Positions 22,380 through 34,032 of a stretch of DNA of 64,000 nucleotides are shown piece after piece (the stretch's first letter is position 1; each line of letters starts with the position of its first letter). The stretch covers positions 52,680,864 to 52,744,863 of the forward strand of contig CM033721.1 in NCBI GenBank assembly GCA_019671005.1. The letters run 5' to 3'. This stretch comes from Hibiscus mutabilis. Its lineage: Eukaryota; Streptophyta; Magnoliopsida; Malvales; Malvaceae. The notes under the pieces were generated by a model. It ran no database searches and was not told the origin of the DNA. It was given only the letters and a program-made list of their open reading frames with translations. The position numbers were made by a program, and so were the translations under genes.

Positions 22380-23765
22380 TTAACCCATTTGTGTTGATAG
22401 TTGACTAGAGTTGACTAGAGATAATGATATGATTAGAGGATAAATTATGAAAATTGGTAGCTGTAACATCTATTTAAATGACTTAATACCGGCAATTGTT
22501 TCTAGTTGAATTAAAAGCGATAGTAAACAAACCCTGATGACTTTTATAAGCTTGAGGGATCGAATAAAGTCTTGTAACATCTTATTTCGCTAAGATAGAT
22601 GAACTTGTCAGAGGCGTATCAATATTGTCTTCAAGCAGTACCGGTACACTGTTCATCTGGTATCAGTACGATCTGACTAGTATCGATGCTTAGGGATTTT
22701 ATTAAAACAACGAAGCTTATTTTAGTATCGGTAATCGTGAGGAGTATCAGTACACACTGGTCAGCACCGATACTCAATGTGTAAAATGAACGATAATGTT
22801 GACTTAAGTTGAGAGATGGCTTGTATGACTTAAAATATCGTTAATGCCTTAATAATATTGTAATGTGGGCCAATACGGGTAATTAATGAGAATGCTTAGG
22901 TACTCCTTTATAATGTATTAACAACTTAGTAATCACGTATTGATGATGATGTTATTGGTTAGCAACAATAGGAAGATCCTTGGGATTGAGTTACTTGTAT
23001 TTCAGGATTCGAATATCCAGGGAGAGTGTAACAACATCATGGTTAGAGATACCAAATGACGTTCTCAATGATGTGTGACCCCGAGCCTCATTCGAAGATA
23101 ATCATGATTGTGTATGTTCCTGATATTGTGTGACCTCGGACTTCACACCGAGTATAGAGTGTACGTTCTCGAGGCTGTGTGACATCGGGCCTTACTCTAA
23201 GTTTGTGGTTATGCCTTGTATGTTTTTGCATTGATCATCTAATGAGATCTCGAGTATGGTTGGGTCTTGTGTGTCACATGTTTATTATCTTCTCTTTTTT
23301 GCTCGTATTAGCTTGCATACTTATATTTATGATTTGCATGAAGTACAGTAGAGTAGATGTGTACCTCTAAGCTTTGTAAACTCAGCGTTCAGAATTATTA
23401 TTTTTGTGCATAAGTTGGTAGATCGGTCGTGGGCTTGAGGGGCACTATCAATATGAGATTCCAGCAAGCGGTAATTATCAGAGTACAATACTTGTATTTA
23501 TTGGGATGTGTATTCATAAGACCTTACTAGGTGAAGTCTGTAAATATTTTGATATTCGAACCTTTAATTTATAAGTTGTTTTGAATCGAAGTTTCATGTT
23601 TAGTAAACCAAATGATAATTGTTTGATAAATTTTATAATATGAATGTTTTACTATAATAATATTTAATTATAAGATTGAAATTTTGGATCTAAATTATAA
23701 CGGGTCAGGTTGGTGATCTAACGTGAGACTTTGGGTCCTCGAATTGGATCGGATTATCACACTTC
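22380..23765 (+). repeat. diverged chromovirus-type LTR fragment
   Basis: The order of motifs follows the Tekay LTRs at 26803 and 57293. First come GTATCGGTAC-like decamers (22618-22790). Then GTAACAACATCATGGTTAGA (about 23027) is followed by three repeats around a TGTGACCTCGG/CATTCGAAGA-type unit (23070-23200), and GCATGAAGTACAGTAGAGTA (about 23334). Homology is clear but low, so this is an older or different family member. Its borders are uncertain. Confidence 0.6.
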
Positions 23766-24129
23766 AATTCCCTAATAGCACACTGCTCAAATGTTCGTAG
23801 TTCCCGAGTGAAAAAATCTAGACCAAAAATCATGTGCAAATGACCATGCTTTGGCATATGCTTGCACTAATCAGTTAGAATAACCATGGGAAAATCATAC
23901 ATAATGGCTCCTTTGAGCACCACAAATCATGCCAAAATAGAATCTGTGAACCATCGTTGCCAACAATTCATACGAATTTATTAGCACCCACAAACCGCTG
24001 CACTCATTCATCCTCTTGTACTTCAACTATTTGCCACCAAACTAAAATCATCATCTTTCGACCGACACTATTAAGATGTCATGAGATAGTTTTTTCACCA
24101 TACTTTGCCACCATCAATGAACGCCATAA
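23766..24129. other. non-genic stretch
   Basis: I see no gene or identified repeat here. Confidence 0.4.
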
Positions 24130-25202
24130 ATTTTATTATTATATAATTTGTATTATAATAATATTCGCAGTTATATTATAATATTATATAATATTTTATT
24201 CTTATTGTAATAATAAACAATAAATTTATAATATAATTAATACTATTTATTATATTCATAAAAATAATATTATTGAATTATTAATAATGAGTATTATTAT
24301 TTTATTATTTAATATTAATATAATATTCTAGTATTTTTATTAAAATATTAATTTAAAAAAATAAAATATAAAATTTTAATATGATATTCTTATTTTAATA
24401 TTGTAATTTTCAATATTATAATAATATGCTCAATTATATTATAATATTATTATTTTAAAATATATAATAAATCATTAATATAATTAATATTATTTATTTT
24501 CATAAAAATAGTATTATTGTGTAATAAAAGTTTTGGGACCGAAAATAACGTATTTGGAAAATATTATTTTACTGCATCAAAGGAGATGACAATCGGAGAC
24601 CGGGATGACACTCCCACTAAAATACCGTAAAAATTTAAAATGGATGGAAAATTTGTGGCAAATAAAAAGGGAAGATGAAGTCGTCACCGGCCACTTCGGT
24701 AGGCCGAACACCATTAAAAACCAAAGATTCTAAAACATTTGGGTTCAGGAGTCAGTTACGCGTGGGGAAGGATTAGTTCTCCCAAGACGCCCAAAATTGG
24801 TACCGCGTTGATTTAGTATTGTCTTTGCAAGAAAATAAAAATTCAAATTTTAATTTAAAATTTAATCCAAAAAACGGTCTAAAGAAAATATTTCCTTATT
24901 TACGACAACCGAGGAAGATGACACCTGAATGAGTCAAGACACCACTTCCTAGTCGTTTCTCGAAATAAAATAGAAAATATTCCTTTAATATTAAAACTGA
25001 ATTTTATCTTGATAAAAAATACATATATATATACATTTACATAACATATACATGTGTTTAATACGAATACAAAACTATATACACATAATAATATACGATA
25101 TAATATAATATTATATATATAAACAAAACATATATATATTATATACATGATATAACAATACTTATAGTGTTTAATATGTAATACTATATACACTATACTG
25201 TA

Positions 25203-25242
<40 letters not shown>

Positions 25243-26422
25243 GAAAAGGCTTAAAAAGAAAAAAGTGACCGAAATGAAATAAAGCAAGAATCAAAAGGAA
25301 AATATTTAAAGGATATTGGAGTGGAAGGACCGAAAGTGCGATTTTCCCCTTTAGTCAAAGATGCGCGAATCCTAGGCCGGGTCAGGTCTTATTTGTGGGT
25401 TGAAGAGTGTCAAAACGATGTCGTTTCGGTAAAGGTATAAATACCCCTTTTTATCCAACAAAATTCATTTGCATCCGATAATTTAAAAAAACTATAAGAT
25501 TCTCTCAAATGTTCTCTTCACCATTCTCTGCCCAGATATCGGTTGCTGTCGAGCCGTCCGCCACATATCACCGTCGATCGCCGTTCATTCGTGACGGCTA
25601 GTCGCCTCCTTCGATTGCTAGAGTTGATAAAAAAGGGTCGAAAGGTTCGATTTTGGCTTATCTTTCTCTTTTCTTTCGATTTTCCTTTTTTTTATGTATT
25701 TGGGTTGTTTTCTTTTGATCTTAACTCTCTAGATCTCTCTCTTTTTTGTCTTAGCTCTTTTTTTGTCTTTGCTTTATATTTAGCTTCGAATGGAATGAAA
25801 AATAAAGAATTTTTGTGTATTTCTTTTATTATTTTAAACTCGGATCCCCCTTTTACATCGATTGCATGTTGGGTTTAAATACCTAACTTGGTTTACAACT
25901 TTTTCAGAATATACATGCTTTTTTCATATATGACTTGCTTTTTCAGGCGGTGGGCGATGGGCACAAAAGAGTCAGGGCGGTGGAGCAGGCATGGGTGGCG
26001 GAAGTGGTCAATGTTGTCGCGCATGGCAGCTACGAGTTAAAAAAACGGGTTTGGGCCCGGACAAAAATAGGTATTACATATTGAATTATTAATAATGGAT
26101 ATTTTATTTTATTTATTTAAAATCAGTATAATATTATTATATTATTTTATTAAAATTATTAATCATTAAAATATTTAAAATATATGTATTAATAATTTTC
26201 AAAAATATATTATAATATTCTTATTTTAATATTATAATTTAATTATTTTTAATAATATAGTATAATATTTTTATTTTAAAATTTAACTAATGTAATTAAT
26301 AGTATTAATTATTTTAATACAATATAATAGTCTTTATATTTTTATTTTAAAAATTGTAAAACAATAATATTTTAATAATAATATTGATTAAATTATTAAA
26401 ATATTTAAATAACAATAATATT
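24130..26422. repeat. AT-rich tandem repeat, split by a solo LTR
   Basis: Very AT-rich DNA at 24130-24519 and 26079-26422 repeats the word order AATAAAYAATAAATTTATAA, AATTAATAYTATTTAT, TTCATAAAAATA, TATTATTGAATTATTAATAATG with a period near 245 bp. The second copy of TATTATTGAATTATTA is exactly where the solo LTR at 24520-26078 is inserted. Two to three degenerate units are visible. Confidence 0.55.
24520..26078 (-). repeat. solo Ogre-type LTR with target duplication TATTG
   Basis: On plus it runs TGTAATAAAAG to GGACAAAAATAGGTATTACA. The exact 5-bp repeat TATTG lies at 24515-24519 and 26079-26083. It carries the Ogre LTR block in minus orientation (GTCGTCACCGGCCACTTCGG about 24679, GTTACGCGTGGGGAAGGATT about 24757). 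The right end matches the inverse of the element C LTR start. Length is 1559 bp with no internal genes, so it arose by LTR-LTR recombination. A TAA microsatellite lies at 25208-25242. A TATA-like TATAAATA sits at 25436-25443 on the plus strand. Confidence 0.85.
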
Positions 26423-26436
26423 AAGTTTTCATAATG

Positions 26437-26544
26437 GTCAACAATCTCTAAAGCAAGTGGTTAAAGCTCTCCATTGGCACCTTCTCCTCTAGGTTTGGAG
26501 CAAATTTTTCCTCCCCTCCTCCTAGGTAGAAATTGTTCAAAAAA
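26437..26544 (+). mobile_element. tRNA-derived SINE
   Basis: A 108-bp unit ends in eight A and is flanked by the exact 14-bp direct repeat AAGTTTTCATAATG (26423-26436 and 26545-26558). Inside, AGTGGTTAAAGCTC fits a pol III A box and AGGTTTGGAGC a degenerate B box, about 35 bp apart. Long target duplication plus A tail is the mark of LINE-driven retroposition. It sits in the AT-rich repeat just left of the chromovirus. Confidence 0.82.
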
Positions 26545-26558
26545 AAGTTTTCATAATG

Positions 26559-26802
26559 AATAATAGTATGACCTTGTTTAACAATTAGTTGATAGCGGAT
26601 TACATCAACTTATATCATTAGTTGATTTGACTAGAGAATTGCATTAGATAATTGTATAAAAGTGTTTGGTAAAATTAATTGATAGTTGTTTGATTATTTG
26701 AAAAGAAAAAATAACATATAAGAACATGATTGTATTCAATACTTGTTTGGATAATTTATTAGTTTTTAATATTTTGTATCTATTAATATTAATTATATTA
26801 TG
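26559..26802. other. AT-rich flank of the chromovirus
   Basis: The words TTAGTTGATAG and GTTTGGTAAAATTAATTGATAG recur, as in a decayed MITE, but I could not fix its ends. Confidence 0.35.
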
Positions 26803-28808
26803 TGTAACGACCCAAATTTTGAAATCTATGTGTCACTTCGCCGAGAACGTGGGCTTGAGCATTGGTTCGAGGTTTTGGAGCCTATGTGGGCTTTCCTTGG
26901 TTTTGGGCTTAGAGTTTTGGGCTAGCAATATGAGTTGGGTTAGTGTTAGAGAGGGTAGGAGAGTAATTACCCAACTTTTGAAAGGAAAAAGAGAGTGGGT
27001 TTTATGGTGGCTGTAGATTTGGAAGAGGATGATATCATCCTTGTCTCCTTTTCATATTCATCGCACCTTTTTTCCTACATCTTTCCTTGGGAGCTCTAAA
27101 GCAATGGTGAAATCTTTAGCATTTTAAGTTGGAATCACAGAATTCGGGTTTAAGATAAGTTTTTCAGCATCAAAGGATCTATCATTCAAGGTAAGAATGT
27201 GGGGAAATGGTAGGGTTAGAGAAAGTGGGGTTTTGTGGGGGTTTAGGAGGAAGAATGGGAATTGAAGTTTTAGATTCAGTTCTTGTTGTAAAACTCTTCT
27301 TTTGTGTTCCCAAATCTTTCAACATTGTTGTAACATATTTTACAACACTTCTTATAGTTAAAGAAGTTGGAAATTCTTCCAAGGAGCTTGGGAAGAAGAG
27401 GGCTTGAAGAGCTTGGCTAAGAGCTTCTTCATCTGCAAGGAATCAAGGTTAGTGCACTACTAACTCCTAAGTGTTCTTGGAAATCATGAATTTTATTGCT
27501 TTGTTGCTTAGTTGATAATTTTGGTTGGTTGAATGCTTGTGGCCCTTAAAATGGTAAATCCAAAAATTTGTGTTGATATGGCTTAAAATTGGTAGGAAAC
27601 CACCTAAACTAACCCATTACTTGTAGGCTCTATTTGGGGTTTTATCATGAAGGTTGGGGTGTTTGGGGTGACTTACGAACTCCAGAAAATGAATTCTAGG
27701 TTTGAGTACCAATAAGAGTTGAACATGTATCGAAATCTCGTGTTAAATCTGTTGAAACCAAGCCAAATTTAAAGGGTGTATTGGTATACCTAAGGGGGTA
27801 TCGATACCCCTGTTCCATCCAATTCTAGTAGCCAAAATGGGTATCGCTACGCTTGGGAGTATATCGGTACACATGGGGTATTGGTACAATTCCCCGTGTA
27901 TCGGTACGAGGTTTTGGTTAAACCCTTCCAATGAGAAAAATGAGTATCGATGCGCGTAAGGGAGTATCAATATTCACTGGAGCGTATCGGTACTCCTAAG
28001 TTAGTATTGGTACTTACTAGGCAATCTGCCTGAAAAATAAGATTTGAGTTCAAGGAACCTATAATTCGATGACTAAGGCTTGATGGGCTTCTAAAGTAGT
28101 AAAATAAATAGTAAAATCAAGAAACTGAGTTCTTAACCTCATATACGAGCTTAATGGGTAATAATGTAATTAAAACCTTGGGTGACTTATTGTGTTGGTT
28201 TAATAAGGATCTTTGGTGGATCAAATAATGAATGTATGTCACGTAAGGGCATTTTTATGGTTGAGTCACCTTGTTTGATGAGATTTCGGATACCCATGTG
28301 AGAAGAGAGTGTTGCAACACCATGGTTCAAGCTTTTCAAATGTATGAACCTGAGGCTTTGTGGGATCGGGACTCATTTGAAGATGCTTGATGAAAGATTT
28401 TGAGCTTGAGTGTATAAACTTGATGCTTAGTGGAACTGGACCTCACTTAGAGTGTATGTATATGATGCTTAGTGGAATCAGGCCACACTCCAGGTTTGTT
28501 GGTATTATATGTATGATTTCTATGTGAGATTCTTACGTTCTTATTGTTTGATACATATGTTTAGGCAGCTAGAGGTAGCACCCTATTGATTTGATGTTAT
28601 TTATATATTGTCATCTTTAGCCGCATGCTCTTATTTATAATTTGCATGAAGCATGGTTGAGTGGAAGTGTATCCATTGAGCTTCGTTAGATCAGCTTTTA
28701 TAATTTTTATTTCTGTTTGCAGTTTAGTAGGTTTGACGAGCATCGTTGGAGCACCATCGGAGTAGGACTTCAACATCAACTTGTGATGTTCGGGTTGAGG
28801 ATGTTACA
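26803..28808 (+). repeat. chromovirus 5' LTR
   Basis: It starts TGTAACGACCC and ends TGTTACA, about 2.0 kb. Its pair is at 57293-59215. Around 27775-28015 there are about ten copies of a near-palindromic GTATCGGTAC-type decamer. At 28330-28490 a subrepeat of about 60 bp recurs (ATGCTTAGTGGAA and GGACTCAYTT/GGACCTCACTT). An open frame at 27207-27407 is shared with the other LTR only because the LTRs are duplicates. Confidence 0.85.
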
Positions 28809-28813
28809 CTTAG

Positions 28814-28828
28814 TGGTATCAAACCTAG
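28814..28828 (+). other. chromovirus primer-binding site
   Basis: TGGTATCAAACCTAG lies five bases after the LTR end. It resembles the TGGTATCAGAGC complement of initiator tRNA-Met used by many plant retroelements. Confidence 0.75.
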
Positions 28829-28955
28829 GTTTAGCTGGTTCTAGGAAGCCCCAGGGTTGTCTAGAGAGTGTTGTATAGGTATCTAGCAAATACGTGCCCA
28901 TAAGTCGAAGTCGTACTTGTTTAAGCTGAATATTCGATGATGTAACCTTATTTGT

Positions 28956-29975
28956 TTGCTTGTGCAGAAAGTAGGCACGCTAAGGAGAGCACGAGATCGA
29001 GAAAAGAGTTGGGGCTCCCGAGAAGGGAGCTACGATGAGGACTATGTTCCCGACACGGAGGAGGTGTCCGGGGATGAAAGGGGTCTAGGGGCCAATTATT
29101 TCTCCCTTCTGCACCAGGCCCTTCACTGGATTGTGAGAGCCATACCTAGACTTTCGGCAACCCTGTGTGAGGCACCGATTGGGAGGGTACATCGCCATGG
29201 TGCAACAAACTTTCTTGCATCGGGACAAGATAATTTGGTTAAGGTAAATCTGTGGTTGAGGGACACTCGTTGGATCATACGACAAATAAGGTTGAAACAC
29301 GAGGACAAGTTTTCATGCGTTCTCTCCATGTTGAAAGAGAATGCTCGAGAGTGGTGGGAGATCGTAGAGTTGGGATGTTATCCAAATATACCTTCATGGG
29401 ATGATTTCTTGGATGAGTTTGAGAAAAAGTATGTGGGAGAGGCCTACATTGATAGCTTAAGGGATCGATTCAACCACATGGTTCAAGAAAATTGATATGT
29501 CTTTGAATATGATCAAGAGTTCTTACAATTGAGTAGGTATGATCTTGAGTTGGTTGCTATCGAGAAAATGAGATACAAGAAGTTCCTAAAGGGTTTGAGA
29601 AAGAAGATTCAGACCTATTTGACTGATGCCCCTACCGAAAGTGTTATTAGAGTTGATTGCTAGTGTCAAGTCACTTAAGCAAGTTCAAGGTTTGACCTAT
29701 AGCCTGACTGGTGGGTAAGAGAGCTTGAGTAGGAGGACCCAAAACTTTTCCAACACCCCACAACCTCATTTTGGGGGGAATAAGAACCGTTGGAACCAAG
29801 GTAGAGGAGCTTTGAACTAGAATTCAAGATTAGATTGTAGGTCAAAATTATTGGGCCGTAGGAGGCCTTCAATTCCATCCATGATGAGCCTAGACGACTC
29901 ACAGAGGAATGCACCGGTTTGTGATCATTGCGAACGTACACATAGGGGCGAGTGTTGGGGGCGTCTAGACTTTGC
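28956..29975 (+). pseudogene. chromovirus gag, degraded
   Basis: Gag would form the particle. The capsid block contains NLWLRDTRWIIRQIRLKHED, FSCVLSMLKENAREWWEIVE and WDDFLDEFEKKYVGEAYID (about 29240-29450), which is Retrotrans_gag-type wording. After a TGA at 29493-29495 the code continues in frame (EYDQEFLQLSRYD, about 29510). A zinc knuckle CDHCERTHRGEC lies near 29920-29955. There is no ATG for the first frame: it opens with TTG at 28956 in the track and the natural start seems lost. Further stops and a frameshift follow near 29660-29700. Confidence 0.82.
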
Positions 29976-30149
29976 TATGGTTATGGGCCACCGAATCATT
30001 TCCTGATGGATTATCCGACAGCTACTGACACCACTCTAATTTAGACTCAAAGGACCTCTTATCCAGCTCAGAAGGGCCGAGGATTTTCTAGAGGATGAGC
30101 TAGCCACATGTCTGGACAAAACAGAGTGAGGCACATGAGTCCACTACGA

Positions 30150-30310
30150 GGGCACCAGCGAGGCAATATGCAATTAATGCTCAAGAAGACTGTGAGGCTA
30201 CCGATGTTATCTTAGGTACATTCACCTTGTTTTCTGTTCCTATAGTTGCTCTTGTGGATTCAGAGTCTACTCATTGCTACATCTGTAGTGGCTGATGATA
30301 TTGAGATTGG
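30150..30310 (+). pseudogene. chromovirus protease scrap
   Basis: A short stretch reads AINAQEDCEATDVILGTF, then VPIVALVDSESTHCYI. The active-site DSG is DSE here. The frame stops at once and the rest of pol (rest of protease, reverse transcriptase, RNase H) is gone, replaced by unrelated DNA. Confidence 0.65.
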
Positions 30311-31060
30311 GGTTCATGTGACTAGCCTTTGAATACTATTACCCTTTTCATTCCATTTCACTATCTTTTTTTTTCATTTCCTTCACCATATCCTACCGTA
30401 CACTTAACATTTTCTTTCTCTCACCCATTTCCTTATACACCACGCATCAAACACTTTCTTACCCTAAACTATCATCATATTCCCTACTTCATTTCACTAC
30501 AAAGCATTCGGATTACGAGGCTTACTTGCCTTCATGGTCGGAAACAATCAAAGCTTCTATCAACAACATCAATTGGAGAGTTAGAGCGTATTAGCTATCT
30601 AGCTGAGTGAGCTTCACTTAGTGTCTAAGCTGAATTGAGCTACTACAAGCTGTCGTTAGCTAAGTGAGCTTGTCCTTAAGTGTCCTTGAGCTATCTCGAG
30701 CTAATTGGAGCTTTTTGGTGTTGAATGTGCTTGTATAAGCTTGAACCGAATTGTGTGAGCTGGTTTTAGCTTGATTTGAGCTGAATGAGTTTTAGGTGAG
30801 ATGCCCTTCAATCATCCCCTTTTTATGTGGATGATAAGTCCTACGAATAAGAAGAAGAAAACACATAATGAATACTTACACTATAAAGTAGTATTAAGCT
30901 TAAAGTAAAGATGTGGTTATACTTAATATGCATGCATGAAATACTACTTAATGTGCAAAGTGTAGGGTATAATGTATGGAAAGATGTCATGGTACCCGAA
31001 AACACTAAGCATGATGTTTTGTCCGATGGTACCCGAAAACACTAAGAGATCAAAAGGACT
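30311..31060 (-). other. AGCT-rich insert replacing chromovirus reverse transcriptase
   Basis: Unrelated DNA lies between the protease scrap and the integrase. About 30555-30800 is packed with GAGCT/AGCTNNNTGAGCT words, that is, AGCTC on the minus strand. To the left is CT-rich sequence, to the right an AT-rich stretch with a duplicated word GGTACCCGAAAACACTAAG (about 30991 and 31026). The composition resembles the probable LTR at 63288-64000 read in reverse, so it may be an LTR fragment. No ends or duplication were found. Confidence 0.45.
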
Positions 31061-31065
31061 CAAGT

Positions 31066-31541
31066 GTTAAACGAAGAGTTAATGGCAAAGATAGAGATGG
31101 TTCAGGGAGACGAGACATCTAATTTTGAGGTACGAGATGGTGGGATCTAGTACTTCAAAGGTCGATTGTGTGTCTCAGCTTTTGAGGATTTGCGTAACCG
31201 TATCCTTCTAGAGGCGCATCTGAGTTCGTTTGTTGTACATCTGTACATCAACAAAATGTATCAAGACCTTCGTCCTTTTTATTGGTGGCCTAGTATGAAA
31301 AAGGATGTATCCGAATTCATGACAAAATGCTTAGCTTGTCAGCAAGTTAAGGCCGAGCACCAAGTTCTTTCAGGCTTGCTTCAGCCCATTTAGATTCCAT
31401 AATGGAAATGGGATCCGGTGACCATGGACTTTGTTACAGGGTTGTTGTGGACACAAAAGAAGCATGATGCCATATGGGTGATAGTGGATCGTTTGAACAA
31501 GTCTGCTCATTTCTTACCTTTGCGTTTGGATTATACGCTTG
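31066..31541 (+). pseudogene. chromovirus integrase, N-terminal half
   Basis: This part carries the zinc-binding HHCC region (EAHLSSFVVHL, then KCLACQQVKAEHQ, about 31215-31365) with YWWPSMKKDVSEF between. After a TAG at 31391-31393 the code goes on with VTMDFVTGL, which holds the first catalytic aspartate, and VIVDRLNKSAHFLPL. The gene is then cut at 31546 by element B and resumes at 56335. Confidence 0.85.
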
Positions 31542-31546
31542 AGAGG

Positions 31547-33589
31547 TGAGCGACTAAAATTTGAAAGTTCCTTCCATTGTCGCTTGGAAGAATCGGGTTT
31601 TGATCTTGATAAAAAATGTTTGGAAAAATGTTGGAGTTACCACCGATCACTTGGTTTAGGTAAAGCGGACACCGTAAAGTCAAAGATTTGGGTTCGAGAG
31701 TCAGTTATATGTGGGGAAAGGTTCGTATCCCCACCACGCCCGAAATCAGTACCTAGTAGATTACAAGTTGCCTTATTATTGGAAATTGCGAGTTCAAATT
31801 TAATTTAATTTAATATCCGTTTATAAATGCGAGTTAATTTTAAAGGCTCCGTTATTCGAGAATAAACGAAAATCACCACCACTGCGACTGGTACTAGCCA
31901 AGCTTATCCTCAAATAAAAGGGCACCACATTGACAATTTATATATCCGAATGCAACATAAGACAAATAAGCATGGAATATATACAAAATAAAAGCATAAA
32001 ACAAAAATAAATGCAGAATTTAAAGGTTAGATGTTAGTTAAATAAACGTGCCATGAATAATACAAATCATACCCCGTTGCAGGTCACCATAAGGCCGAAA
32101 GCGAATCGTGTCTAAAACAACCGAAATTAAAATGTATATAAATAATGTACATATATATAAAGCATACCATATACATAATATAAATACTATATAATATATA
32201 GATAAGAATAATATATACATGACAATATATATAGTATACGTACCATAGATTAGAAATATAAATATATATAGCTATAATATACAATATATATAGTATGTAA
32301 TAATGGAACAGGGACCGGAATAAAGTGGCTTAAAAAATGTGCATGTAATAAAAATAGAATTAAAGGACTTAAAGAATGATTAATCCCCAAATCCCAATGT
32401 ATGCGGGTCATCACAATGTACCAAATAGAGGTAAAAATTAAAATGAAAAGAAAACTAGTTTATTGTCTTCGAAAAAACAATATAGAGCCTCTTTGCTCCA
32501 CAATCTCAGAACTATCTCGAACCAGTCCCTCACCCCTTTTTCGTTCATCGGCAGCGACCTCATCGAAGTGTCAATTCCGTAGGCAAAAACCTTGGGCAAC
32601 TACCAGTTCTTCCCTTAAACGGTGGGTAAGCTTCCAAAAACCATTCTTTTTTATTTTTGACTAAAAATTTGAACCCAAACAAAAACCCTAAACTTTAGTT
32701 TCAAAAAAACTCTAAAACCCATTTGATTTTTGTTTTAAAAACGAGATTTAAAGGAAGATTTTTGAAACCCTTTTGTTTTAAAAAATAAATTTTTAAGATT
32801 GGAGAACAAAGACCCTTAATTTCGGTTTTTGAAATAGGAAAAGGGAAAAACCTTAAAAAAATCTATATAAATGAGAAAATGAAGAATACCTCTACTGAGA
32901 TGCTCATTTTTGCTTTGTATTGATATTGCAATCTGAATAGTCACCCTCTACATTGTTTTCTGATTTGAGGTTTTATACCCGAATTACAAAGATTTTTAGA
33001 AATAGGAAAAAAACTAGGGAAATAAGCTATTAGTTGTTGCTGCAACCGGTTGTCTTTTACCCTCTGATAATTGTTTTATTTGCATGTAGTGTTGAGGCTC
33101 GTAGGAGAAGAGGGGGACCATTCCCACGTGGCTGCTTGATGAGAGATTAGAGGGTGCTATCGTGGAGCAGCTGCTGATATGGCCGGTGAGGTGGCAGTGA
33201 TGTGGAGGGTTGCTACATGTGGTTGCTGACGGGGCAAGAGTTGAATGGTCGGTCAATGGAAAGGTGAAAAGGTTTGTGCCGTCAATACCAGGGTTTGAGT
33301 GACCCTTGATCTTAGCTAATGTTTGTTTAGGATAGGCCGGTTTAATTGGGTGATGGGTTTAGGGATGTTGGACTATGGTTGTTGGGTCATTTAATTTATG
33401 TTAATGTTTGTTGGATTAATTTGAGTTGTGGGTGTTAGATGTAAAAAAAGGGTCTCATGTTGGGCATGCAATATATGGACACTGGCTTAACTGGAAATGA
33501 ATGGAAATGAATTTTGAATTTTTGGACATTTCACTGTTGGTGTAAATTTTGACCCAAATTGTTGGGCCGAACGAGAAATGATTATTACA
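31547..33589 (-). repeat. element B 3' LTR
   Basis: It matches 54315-56334 along its full length (both about 2.0 kb). On plus it starts TGAGCGACTAAAATT and ends ATGATTATTACA. The other copy starts TATAGCGACTAAAATT and ends ATGGTTATCATA, so each terminal dinucleotide is mutated in one copy or the other. The inner flank at 33590-33605, read in minus, is AGCAAAGAGAGGTAG, a polypurine-like tract. Confidence 0.88.
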
Positions 33590-33734
33590 ACTACCTCTCT
33601 TTGCTCGTTGTTGTGAAACGACAATAGAGAAATGACTAAAAGATAGTCATTTTCTTTCGGTCAAGATGGAATTCTTCTTCTGGCACAACTCCTCCTTCAA
33701 CATCTAACCAACCCTTTCTTTTATCTTCTCAAAA

Positions 33735-34032
33735 AAATAGAACTAATTTGTTGATCTGTTACACCACCGACGAAGAGACAAGATTTAGTTGACTTATCTA
33801 CTTCACCTTTCTTTCAAAAAGATAGGATCCGCTACACCACCGACGACGAGATTGTATCTAAAAGAAGAATTTTGATTTGATCAAGTTGTAATACTAACGA
33901 AGAGGCATTATCTAAGAGTTATATTTTGATCAAGCTACAACACTGACGAAGAGACATGATCGGAAAGTCAGATTTGAACAAGTTACAACACTAACAAAGA
34001 GACATGATTTTTAGGGAAAGGCTGATCCGTTA
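33735..34032 (-). repeat. element B 3' untranslated tandem array, first part
   Basis: Units carry CTACAMCACYGACGAAGAGRCA followed by AGAT words. Units recur near 33762, 33833, 33888, 33942 and 33983 at about 40-70 bp. The array resumes at 37380 after the solo LTR. It lies next to the 3' LTR, the hypervariable 3' region where Tat/Ogre elements are known to form tandem repeats. Confidence 0.75.

Noticed and set aside
29085..29329. Minus-strand frames overlapping the chromovirus gag.
   Set aside because: The plus strand has clear gag wording; the minus frames are its complement.
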